From positions 1 through 64,000 of the forward strand of contig OU744447.1 of NCBI GenBank assembly GCA_916610825.1: a stretch of 64,000 bases of DNA, read 5' to 3'. This DNA is from Haliclystus octoradiatus (Eukaryota > Cnidaria > Staurozoa > Stauromedusae > Haliclystidae). How positions within the stretch are numbered: position 1 is the first letter of the stretch; each line of letters begins with the position of its first letter. A model generated the notes under the pieces. It was not told the origin of the DNA. It worked only from the letters and a program-made list of their open reading frames with translations, and did not search any database. Below are positions 47,446 to 58,342 of this stretch, one piece after another. A program made the translations under genes and the position numbers.

Positions 47446-48103
47446 GGGACTGCCTAAAAGGGTGACCATGACCATGACCGTGACCGGTCACGTATGTCTA
47501 AAAGGGTGACCGATCGTGACTTTTAGAAAAAGGCAAAAAGAAGATAGAAATAAGACATTGGGCATAAAAAACACAGCTTGGCCAATTTATATGGCTAAAT
47601 GCAATCCAATTCTTTACTTGTTAAAGAAATTTAAGAGTTGATTTTGTCGTGTTGAGTCAATAACAAACTGGGAATTTCTGATAGGCTTCTAAACCGATGA
47701 CTAACCCATGCTGTGACGGGACAATAGAAACCATGCTTAGAAGTGACAAAGTTTCAAACTGCGAACGTTAAACTTCAATGTTCAACGTTCGCACCTTCTT
47801 CTAAAAAAGTCCAAAACGAGACGGTAGTCTTGACGGCGGGCTAAACTTCCATGTTCACACATCAAATTTCTAAAGTTCAACGTTCACACTTTTCTGCCTT
47901 GAAATTCACAACGAGGCACAGCAACAAGGAAACAGTAAGTTGGATTGCATTTAGCCATATAAATTGGCCAAGCTGTGTTTGTTATGCCCAATGTCTTATT
48001 TCTATCTTCTTTTTGCCTTTTTCTAAAAGTCACGATCGGTCACCCTTTTAGACATACGTGACCGGTCACGGTCATGGTCATGGTCACCCATTTAGGCAGT
48101 CCC
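47446..48103. mobile_element. MITE with 164-bp TIRs and 8-bp target duplication
   Basis: 658 bp. The terminal inverted repeats begin GGGACTGCCTAAA and are nearly identical for about 164 bases (47446-47610, 47940-48103). Flanked by GAAATGAG at 47438-47445 and 48104-48111. The 8-bp duplication fits the hAT or P superfamilies; no transposase is present. TIRs contain GTGACC/GGTCAC palindromes. It lies about 90 bases upstream of the TRAPPC13 start codon. Confidence 0.9.
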
Positions 48104-48193
48104 GAAATGAGGGCCGCGATGGAATGAGGCTAACTGGACACCATCATAATTGAAGATCTGCAGTTTTGGTAAATATCCAAAATATCGTTTATA

Positions 48194-48239
48194 ATGCAAG
48201 AATCTTATAGAGAAAGAGATCAGCTACTGGCTTTAAAAG
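48194..48239 (+). CDS. TRAPPC13: TRAPPC13 exon 1
   Basis: ATG then MQESYRERDQLLALK; donor AAAG|GTATTT at 48239/48240, ending after the first base of a codon. Confidence 0.85.
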
Positions 48240-51200
48240 GTATTTGTGAGAATTTAGGTCGGTGTGAGACTGTGAGAAAGACAGAAAACGAAGCGATTCT
48301 TCAAGCAGACAAGCATCACGTAAACAATCTATTATCTACAATCATAAAACAACATTATAGGCCTACCTACATAACAAATATTATCATTTACACACCATCG
48401 AGATTTATACTCTCATAGATCTCACTCCAAATAATCTCTATACAATCATATAACATTACAAATACTCTATCCCTCGCTAGCCTAACCAGTAAAAAATTCC
48501 CTGATTCTAAATATAGGCCTAGTTATAACAACCAATAATCAAAAACTTTTGATCTTGTATAAACCAAGATAACAAACTCTCATAACACATATAACTTTTG
48601 ACAGTTTACTTCTTTACCTGATTCTAGTTCTGCTTTATTCGTACATGCGTTGCTCAAGCGTCTTTTGCTTCATCTTTTGAGCATTCCCTATGTCAGACTC
48701 TTGACGGTCAGAGCTGTTCACGGCTGCCGAACCTTTCAGCACAGAATCAGTAATTTTGTATTTTCTTAAGCCAACTACTAACAATACTTCGCTAATTCAA
48801 ATAATAATGTCCATGTACATTTTTATACTAATAACTCGTAAACGTCAAATAAAGCAACTTCATAATCCAATCTAACTTGGTAGATCTAAGTCACTTTGCT
48901 TGAAATTAATTTCAATAACTCCATCAATTGACGTTATCTTCTTGTAACTTATTAAAATGTTTTCACTTCTTATAATACTAACAAATTAACAATACTCATC
49001 CCGTTATCTTTAAACAATATCTGGTCTCTTTCACACCTTCCTTCAATGGCAATCGTTAGCTTGTGAGATTTTGGGTCGGTGTGAGAGAGACAGAAAACAG
49101 CAATTCTTCCAACAGTAAACTTTATTTGTGGCAGAATTTAATGACTCTCACAACAACATTTGGGCGATTCCATCAGAAGTGAAACCAAAAAATTTACAAG
49201 CGTCAAAAATAAAGCCTCATTCTGTTAATTCTAATTATTGGTTTGTGTAAATGAAAGGCTGTAGTGTCGCTCATTTTTATATAACCTATGCATAGAACCT
49301 AGAAGCATTATATTGATTATATTCAGTTTCCATATTTTGCGCAATTCATCAGCTTAGTTTGACACTTTGGTTGCACCTTACATGCAATTGCCCGAAGGGG
49401 TGATTAGCTCAGTTGGCAGAGCAACCGAACTTCACATCGTATCATATCTCATCGACTGTGGCTCAAATCCCCCTCAGGTCAACTCAGCCTTGACTTTATC
49501 TGAAACATCAAATGAGTACCATCTAAGGATGGCGGATGGAATGGTTCAGAAGGAATTGCATTGTGAGTAGCTGCGGCGCACCGTTGCGCATTGACAATCA
49601 ATACCTATCTGCCATGAAATCTGTTGAAATTGATCTGCAGTGTCGCGGCTGAGATCTAAGGAGCGTTTAACATCATTGCTCTTAGCGAAAAGAGCCACTC
49701 TTCTAGAAATAGAGAAGTGGTACGGGTGCCTTCGGTAGGGCGACACCGTCCACATTGCTTGCTTTACAATTGCCCATGGTGAAAGTTTCATTTTGTGTTT
49801 GCTATAAAAATGCAATAGGCCTACTCATCATCATCATCATCATCATCATGATTTATTGAGAATACCTATAAGCCATTTCCGGCTTTTTACAAAGGGCTCA
49901 TACAGAATAATACATTTAATATAAAAAAATATATATATTAATATAAAGATTAAAAGCTAATTAATTAGAATACATGGATATAATTATTATTTCGATCAGA
50001 TATATAGATAAAACACATATCATTCAATAGCTCGGACCTTGTAGTTTCCATTTATGTATAATTCGAAAATATAAACAAAATAGATTATTTATTATTTTTA
50101 TTTAATATCTTTGAAATATTTGATTAACAAATTCTTACTTATTAAATTTGAGATAAATGACAGCGATAAAAGAGACATAATTGGCAATATTTCGTTATCT
50201 TCATAATAACATCGTCAGGCAAGAGAGTGATAAAGGAAATTTACAAAATATATATAGTGAATCTAAATACAGCGTAAAATTATAACAAAAGAGTGCTAAT
50301 AATTAAACAAAGAGCTGGGATTTCACAGAGTCTAATTGTGTATTGAGTGTAGGCTTGATCTGCAGAATCGCAAGCATTTCATGAATAAAGCAATCATAAG
50401 CGATTTTTGCATTTTTTAATTACTCTGAAATTTTTATGGCAATCGCAGACAGTGATACCATGAGAGTGTCGAAGATGCGATCCAATAGCTGATCCGCTAT
50501 GTCCGTCAATGCGTTGATGTAAGTGTTGGCAAGTGAAGCCAACATAACTTGCATCACACAAGTCACATTGAAAACAATAGACAACGCATTGACGAGACAA
50601 GAGCGGTGGCTTAGGCTCACGTTATCGCAAATCATCAACAAGTCTTTTAGTATTAAAAATCAGTCCTACAACTTGGCCGATATTTACCACTTAAATTTGA
50701 TAGCTGTTTTTGAATGTATTTGCTAAAATTTGGCCCTTAAAGGGTAAAGTTATGTTAATATCATTTTTGCTCCTGCTTGCGACCAGCAGATCAAGTGTAC
50801 CTTCAACACGCTGCTTTTTAAATTTGTTGATATAAAATTCAATCAATTGACTTGGATATTTTAAAGCTAAAAATGTACTACCTATTATAATACATTCTTC
50901 ATCAAAGTTTTTATCGGTTGATGAGAGCCGATTAGCACGATCAAGCATGGTAATCAATAATGCCTTTTTATAGCTAGAATCTACATGACTCTGATAATGT
51001 AATAGTAGACCGTTATCAGTAGCTTTGTGATGAAGACTAGTTTCAATTATATTATTAGTAATCTCCATTGAAACGCCGAGAAAAGGCAACTTATTCTGTT
51101 CCGCTATTTCCATTGTAAATTTCAATGCAGGATGTTCATTGTTTAACTTTTGAAGTAGATTATTTGCTTCGTATAGGTTTGGCATAATTGTCAACTCTTA

Positions 51201-54200
51201 AATAATTAGACGAAACAATAGACATTTTAGTAGAATAGGCATTCCTAAATAACTGGTTTAACGACACAAACGATTTAAATTTAACAAAAGATGATCTTAA
51301 ACAATTACTGCAAATTGCCACAAAAGATCAACTATTTACTTTTCAAGGAGAGCTGCACGAACAGATAGATGGCGTAGCAATGGGTTCGCCTTTGGGTCCC
51401 TTAATGGCGAACGTTTTTATGTGTCATATAGAAGACAGATTAAGAGAAAATAACAATCTCCCTGATCATTATTATCGTTATGTTGATGATACTTTGATGA
51501 GCCTAAGCCACCGCTCTTGTCTCGTCAATGCGTTGTCTATTGTTTTCTATGTGACTTGTGTGATGCAAGTTATGTTGGCTTCACTTGCCAACACTTGCGA
51601 TCCAGATGGTCAGCTTTGCTGTTCCCCCATACGACAGCACACTCACTAGTCTGTCGATCAAACCTGTCCAAAATACCCCAAATATGGTTCTCATGCCTAG
51701 ACTTCTTATACAATCCAGTAGAAGATTAGCCCAAGGATTTTTCCTTTTCGCAACCTGTTGATAAATAATGGGGAAAAATGGTTATAAAGTGGGAACAACC
51801 TTTACATGCTGTACATGATGTATTTGAGTCCGAGAAATATAATGGGGAAATTTTTATACCAATGTGGGATTTCCTTGTTGGTGTAAACTGCTCGCAAAAG
51901 GGTATTTTAGGCCAGCTTAGAAATGAGGAAACATTTGTAACCTTTCCGTTTTTAGACTTAACTTTATTGCAGACGACAGATCATTCCACTTTTGAGGTCT
52001 TAAGGACGAGCATGCATTGTTAATCTGGCCAAACTTCATTTGCTCTTATTTGATATTCTGAAGCCTTATCATATAAAGCAATCTACAACGTGAAAAAAAT
52101 AATGCTAGTTTGTGTTACCATTTGACCATTATTATCTCAAAGTGTTAGATTCCTCGTAGCATGAAGTTTTCATATTTTTTTAATATAGCATATGATATCA
52201 ATCAACCACATTTCTTGGCACGATTTAATGGTTATACCATACAACATCATTTTAACGACATTGCAAGAAAATGGGCTGGAATCATTGTTTCAGCACTGCT
52301 TGAAAATGTATGCTACGAGGAATCCAACGGTGTGGAATTCATCCATAAATCAAGAACATTAACAGCATCATTGAGACGGTCGTCAGAATTCTTATAGATA
52401 GACAAGCCCATGGTCTACATTCTTATAGATAGACAAGCCCATGGTCTACATTCTTATAGATAGACAAGCCCATGGTCTACATTCTTATAGATAGACAAGC
52501 CCATGGTCTACAGTAAAATGATCATTTCAATATTTTAAGCTTGTTTGCAAATTGGTATTTTATCCCTACCGGTTATTCCAACCCGACAGCAAGGAGTCAG
52601 TTGTTATTCATTGCTCGCTCCTACCTACATAATTATTCACAGGAACTATAACAGAACATTGAAATGTGCAACGATTTTCCAATCGTCTGATCATTAAAAT
52701 TGACAAGTTAATTGAAAATGAAGTCTCCTTTATCACAACTCAAGAATGCGACCATCTTGTTTTTCTTTTATCACTTTTGTAGTGTTAATGGAAAGATCAT
52801 AGGCCTATTCAAAAAAACTAACAGAGGACAAGTGAAAAGAAATGTCGAATACCCTTATCTCTGCTTGTTACATTAGCTCCACTGCTTTAACTCAGCGGCT
52901 TTCACAATCTCCTTTTTATCAAGGCAAACAATACCATGCTATTCATTAAAGTTTGATGATTTTCGTCATTGAAGGACATATATGCATTAATTCTGATTTG
53001 AAATGCATGGCGCTGTTATTGTTGTGTTTTACGGTTTTGTCAATATTAAATTAGGATTAACTTCCATTATATTTGATTGTTTGGTTAAAAAATTAGCAAT
53101 TACACTGAAGCACCTCATGCATGCACTTTAAGTGTAGATCTAGTATTTGCAAACAGAAGATATATGGTTAGTAACCATTGGTTACCTTGTGTTTTCTATT
53201 GTAGTGATGAGACTGACGAAACCAACTCTGAAGCAGTTGATGCATGTTACATGTGAAAAGGAAGATTTTGCTGGTGAGTGGAATTTGATAAAATAGAAAG
53301 ATCTATTTCTGCCATCAACATTTAACACCTCTTTGGCAGTAATTTCAGCGATTAACAAAACCTCATCTAATTTGTATATTGCTTAACCATAATTATTATT
53401 ACAATATGATTATCCATATGCTGTTTTAGTGAATCTGAAAAGGAAGATTCCCTTACAACATTTGATCTAAATCGATAATATTGATCTGAAAATACTCAAT
53501 CTAACTTCTATACCGAAGTTAAGTGATCTGTACCTAATTTATAGATCACTTGAATGAAACAAAATAATTGTAGGTGAAATAAAAGTAAATTGAATAACAA
53601 TAATTTCATCAAATGGCATCTGATTGAGTATTCAAATTTAACTTCCTGACCCTGGCGAATAATTTGTAACAAATGACAGCGATAAAAAAGCGGGATTTTC
53701 ACGTTCTATCATCATGATGCCTAGCCTGCGCGCAGACCCAAATCTTTTTTTTATGATTAGTAGGGTCTGCGTAATATGGACAGAAATCTTGCACTGGGCG
53801 GAAGTTGGAGGGAGTGGTGGAACGTCATTACACTTTAACTCCTGCTATTCAGCGTTGTTCAACGACAGACGGCGTCACAAACAGCATTTCTGCAAGTCCG
53901 ATTTTCGTAAATAACAAAACTTTTCACAATCAAAATTGACACTTATTATTTACAAATTAAGATGAGTTGATTCATAACCACGTTCAAATGATTAATACTA
54001 ACTTAATACAACGTACTATTTTTTGTTCAATATGAAGTGATCTAAGTTGTCCAATGTTTTTAATGTATTTGTTTTTGACAGAGAAACTCAAAAATTGACA
54101 TCAGTGATGGGAGTTAGTCTTTCGTAAAGAAATATTTTTGTAATCCAAATTTGCTGTGGCGCAGCAAAAAAGATCCAGAGATTAAATCGTTCTATATCTA

Positions 54201-56002
54201 ATAAAATCATTTGTTCTTTCGATATTACCCATGACAAATTGGCTTTTACGACAAACACAAACACAATCCAAATGAATTTCAATATCTTGAAATCAAGTCT
54301 TTGTTGGCTGATGCTGCATGTAAAATAGCATGTCCCGTCCTCCGTGAAAGGCAAATTAACAAGAAATTGTTTTTGTCAATACACTATGTTCATTTTACTA
54401 CAAACATAATTACAAAAAGTCTGTATTGAATAAAAAAAGTCTGATGTCTCCCTCGTACAAAACTGAAAAACGAACACAAGCAAAATTATTTTATCGAAGA
54501 AGAACAATGTTTTATTATTCGGCTTGCGTATAGCATACTTGAAAAGGAATGCGTCAAAAACTTATATTTATCAACCAATCATGTTCTGGTTCTAGTTTTG
54601 GAGAACTCGCTAGCGATTGGCTGATGAACAATAGACAAACAATAGATTTCTCACGTTTCTGCCACTCCCCCTAATTCAGTCCAGCGCAAGCTTTCTGTCG
54701 ATATTACGTAGACCCTACTAATCATAAAAAAAAGATTTGGGTCTGTGCGCAGGCTACATGATGCCTCATTTCCACGAAATGTTCATCCTACAATTAAAGA
54801 TGCGCAAGATGCGGTAAGCTAGGACAATTTATTAAATGCTGTTAAAAAAGGCTGACTTAAAAAATTGATGCTTACTTTCAATTAGGATGATTCTGATGAT
54901 GATAATGATTTAGCATTTATATGCCATTCGTTTGACGATTGCAGTATCAAAATTCATGATACTGACTCCTGAAATAATCACTAAACTACTTTCAATGTTT
55001 GGTCACTTGATAGTACTTGCCTAGTATAGCCCCAATAAAACTTCTCATTCGGTTGCATGTGAAAGATGTCAAAGAGCGGTTGTGGAGCATACAACTTGAG
55101 TCTCTCAACATGACGTAAAAAAGACATCTGACATCGACAGGGTCCAATAAAATATTTTTCTTTCCTTGAAAAGTTTTTCAAATGCATAAAATATGGCAAA
55201 AAATGCATAGTCTTCTTCTCTGCCCAAGAAAGGTAAGCAATTGATTTTTCTTCTGATTAAAAAATCAAATACAGTTATTTCTTTCCATCCCTTCTGTATT
55301 TGTGATAGCCTTCCGGGACTCTCAGTCCTAAGATCCCTCATTTTATCAAGCCTGGACGTTGATTATGAATCGCAGAGACGGAAGAGGAAATTTTTTATTC
55401 CTAGCAGTTGGCAGTACGTTGTGCCTATGTGTTCTTAAAGCATTAGAAGCATGGCGTCATAAGCTCAGTCAAGTCAAGTCAATAATGTGGTTGAGAGAAC
55501 CCACATTCAGATGCATATAATAAAACAGGTTCTATTGTGTGTCTGAGCAGTCATAACTTAACGTCAGTGTTGACATCGTTCACCCAGAATTTATTTAGAC
55601 CCTATTTAGATTTAGAATTTATTTAGAATTTATTATTTATTTATCAGTTTTATTTAGACAGATAGTCAAAACATTACCAAAAACAACTGTGCCTCAACTG
55701 GGTCTGTTCATGTGAGAATATATGATATGGAGTGATGTCTATTTTATTTCGTTTTGGTACAGCCTCCCTCTCACAACCATGCTTTCCATCTTAGCAATTC
55801 AAAGGAAGTTGTATTGTTGCAGATCTTTAACAGTATTTAAGATCACATTCATCACTTTAAATATAATTTATTAATATGATCACCTCTATTGATTTATGAC
55901 AGGTGATATATTTGAACAAGACGTAAAGGATGATATTTCTACGTTGGAGGGTGTTGAACAATTTGGCACTGGTCAACTTCTATGTTTGCCGCAAGCATTC
56001 GG
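48194..56002 (+). CDS. TRAPPC13: TRAPPC13 homologue, first three coding exons (partial)
   Basis: Exons 48194-48239, 53205-53273 and 55903-56002 join in phase (1, 1, then 2) with canonical splice sites and give 71 codons. The join of exons 1 and 2 reads LLALKVMRLTKPTL, identical to the stretch I recall from vertebrate TRAPPC13. Later residues (VTCE, GDIF, LCLPQAFG) match the same protein at the expected spacing. TRAPPC13 (DUF974 family) is a subunit of the TRAPPIII complex, which acts as exchange factor for Rab1-type GTPases at the Golgi and in autophagy. The next exon, expected to start with an N-[IF]-LGETF type motif, is not seen before 64000. The introns are about 5.0 and 2.6 kb and full of repeats. 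Confidence 0.85.
48240..49384 (+). other. TRAPPC13 intron 1, 5' part
   Basis: No gene. A 50-base stretch just after the donor (GGTCGGTGTGAGA, GACAGAAAAC, ATTCTTC) recurs at about 49061-49115 in the same orientation. Confidence 0.5.
49394..49766 (+). mobile_element. tRNA-derived SINE, copy 4, full length
   Basis: Head TGATTAGCTCAGTTGGCAGA (A box) and GGCTCAAATCCCC (B box), about 370 bp in all, body as in copies 1-3. Flanked by CAATTGCCC at 49385-49393 and 49767-49775, a 9-bp target duplication. It lies in TRAPPC13 intron 1, sense orientation. Confidence 0.9.
49824..49850. repeat. (ATC)n microsatellite
   Basis: About eight ATC units followed by TGATTTATTGAG. On the minus strand this reads AATAAATCA then (GAT)n, which fits the 3' end of a retroelement. 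Confidence 0.8.
50303..51194 (-). pseudogene. Penelope-like element: RT C-terminus and GIY-YIG endonuclease
   Basis: The minus strand reads LKFTMEIAEQNKLPFLGVSM, ETSLHHKATDNG and RANRLSS, the RT thumb region of Penelope-like elements. After two stops in the same frame come CVVYCFQCDLCDASYVGFTC and HQRIDGH of the GIY-YIG nuclease. Beyond a frameshift near 50400 comes a C-terminal EMLAILQIKPTLNTQ block ending at 50303. The RT palm (YVDD) is absent here but present on the opposite strand next door. Decayed; within TRAPPC13 intron 1. Confidence 0.75.
51245..51645 (+). pseudogene. Penelope-like element: RT palm joined to GIY-YIG (deleted copy)
   Basis: The + strand reads DLKQLLQIATKDQLFTF, GVAMGSPLGPLMANVFM and YRYVDDTLM (51270-51500), the RT palm of Penelope-like elements. 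It then jumps, without the thumb, to the same GIY-YIG start seen on the minus strand (CVVYCFLCDLCDASYVG), one frame off. The two copies lie 5' end to 5' end. Confidence 0.75.
51646..52387 (+). other. intron sequence, no gene recognised
   Basis: Two frames of about 80 codons (51778-52023, 52161-52397) show no known motif and no splice or repeat context that would support them. Confidence 0.4.
52388..52511. repeat. 31-bp tandem repeat, four exact copies
   Basis: ATTCTTATAGATAGACAAGC then CCATGGTCTAC, repeated four times without a change (124 bp). In intron 1. Confidence 0.95.
52512..53204 (+). other. intron 1, 3' part
   Basis: AT-rich, no feature apart from the exon 2 acceptor at its end. Confidence 0.5.
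53205..53273 (+). CDS. TRAPPC13: TRAPPC13 exon 2
   Basis: Acceptor TTTTCTATTGTAG and donor GCTG|GTGAGTG. Encodes MRLTKPTL and VTCEKEDFAG blocks. Confidence 0.85.
53722..54756. mobile_element. non-autonomous TIR element with 9-bp target duplication
   Basis: 1035 bp. The ends TAGCCTGCGCGCAGACCCAA and its inverted, slightly changed copy are similar for about 100 bases, including ATGATTAGTAGGGTCT. Flanked by CATGATGCC at 53713-53721 and 54757-54765. A 9-bp duplication fits MULE-like elements. The interior (53830-54640) has no transposase. In TRAPPC13 intron 2. Confidence 0.88.
54995..55345 (-). pseudogene. RTE-like RT fragment
   Basis: The minus strand, over two frames, reads SPGRLSQIQKGWKEITVFDF and, after a frameshift, FLRHVERLKLYAPQPLFDI. 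The last block matches the fragment at 40692-40937. Strongly decayed. Confidence 0.4.
55346..55902 (+). other. intron 2, 3' part
   Basis: No gene. Short impure repeats (ATTTAGA/ATTTATT, about 55595-55650). Confidence 0.5.
55903..56002 (+). CDS. TRAPPC13: TRAPPC13 exon 3
   Basis: Acceptor GATTTATGACAG and donor TTCGG|GTGAGTA. Encodes GDIFEQDVKDD to LCLPQAFG. Confidence 0.85.
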
Positions 56003-56069
56003 GTGAGTAGTGCACCTCTCTGCATACTTTTCATTCATTTTCTGTATATATGAGGTCACAAAAGGAATA

Positions 56070-56661
<592 letters not shown>

Positions 56662-57083
56662 GTACGCTGTGACTATTTGACCGGCAGTCCGCAGCCATCA
56701 TTGATACAAATGCATGTGTATCATGAGCGGACAGTAACTTACAAACATTTTGGAATATAAATAATGAAAATAAATTAAAAATTTGGAACAACCTTGACAC
56801 GAACCAGCATTGACCTGCACGCTAGTCAGACGCATTCCGAATAAGCTACGCCAACCGACGAGAGCTGATGAAACAGGAATGAATTTGACCTCGACCTGGT
56901 GGTTATCACATGACCTGACCCTAACCCTAACACTAAACGGGTGGTTATCATGTGATCGGACCCTAAACCTGACCCTAACCCTGGGACAGGTGAAACACGT
57001 GATCAAGTGAATGACGTAATTGACTGTCTGCGCACGTGCAGTTGAATCCATAAGGGATGCGACTGCCGGTCAAATGGACACTT
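56662..57083. mobile_element. short TIR element with telomere-like core
   Basis: ATTTGACCGGCAGTC at 56674-56688 and its reverse complement at 57061-57075 form the inverted ends. TGTTTATT at 56654-56661 and 57084-57091 may be an 8-bp target duplication. The core has CCCTAACCCTAAC-type runs (56915-56990). Confidence 0.6.
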
Positions 57084-57639
57084 TGTTTATTATATTATAA
57101 CAATCTATATTTTATTACCAAGGAACTATTAAACAATTACAAAACTAAATAATAACTAAACAAAATTAAATAAGAGGCAATCTTTTTCTTCAATCGCTCT
57201 AGATTATGCAATGATCTATTTAGACTATCTATTTACAAATAGAGTGAAAGTCGTTGCGCATATGTATGTGTATGTTTGTGTTCTTTTCACCAATTTACTA
57301 ACGCATGTAATGTGACAAGTTAAAGCTTAAAGTGAAGGTAATAGTCCAAACAGCTGCACAAAAATATTTGAAATATTTGAAATTTTTGCTTGAGATATCA
57401 ATGAAAATTATCCATTTAAAGTTGTAAATAGGTACAAATGAGAATTAGAATTGATACGTATAACTGTAAATTAAAACTGTCAAACATAATTTCAGATTAG
57501 CCTACATTCAGATTACAAATCATTAGAACTGCACCAGTGCCCCCATTGGTGCCCAGTGGTCAATTGATGACCAACTAAATGTGATCTGATTGAAATAGTG
57601 AAAGAGATTTCATGTGTATGGATAACATAAAGATGATAA
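57084..57639 (+). other. no gene seen
   Basis: AT-rich DNA without recognised features. Confidence 0.5.
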
Positions 57640-58203
<564 letters not shown>

Positions 58204-58342
58204 TTATATAGCGCTTATAGCGTTATGTTCTAAGCGCTTCACAATTTGTAGTACAGTAATAAACTAACCAAAAATAAGAAGTGTAAAATTAACTGATTTA
58301 AGAACATTAATATATGATAATATCTAAAATTTCATACAACAA

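Noticed and set aside
48194..48418. 75-codon ORF as a separate gene
   Set aside because: Only its first 15 codons are conserved; the rest is intron after a GT donor. It is TRAPPC13 exon 1.
49398..49480. Functional tRNA gene at the A/B-box sequence
   Set aside because: It is the head of a 370-bp SINE with target duplications; the cloverleaf is incomplete and the body recurs in three other copies.
51778..52397. Two unknown ORFs of about 80 codons in intron 1
   Set aside because: No motif, repeat partner or splice context; length is within chance for AT-rich DNA.
53660..53690. ATGACAGCGATAAAA shared with 50157 as an element boundary
   Set aside because: Only about 17 bases match; too short to define a repeat without further copies.
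56915..56990. True telomere or chromosome end
   Set aside because: Only a few impure CCCTAA units inside a short TIR element, with unique DNA on both sides.
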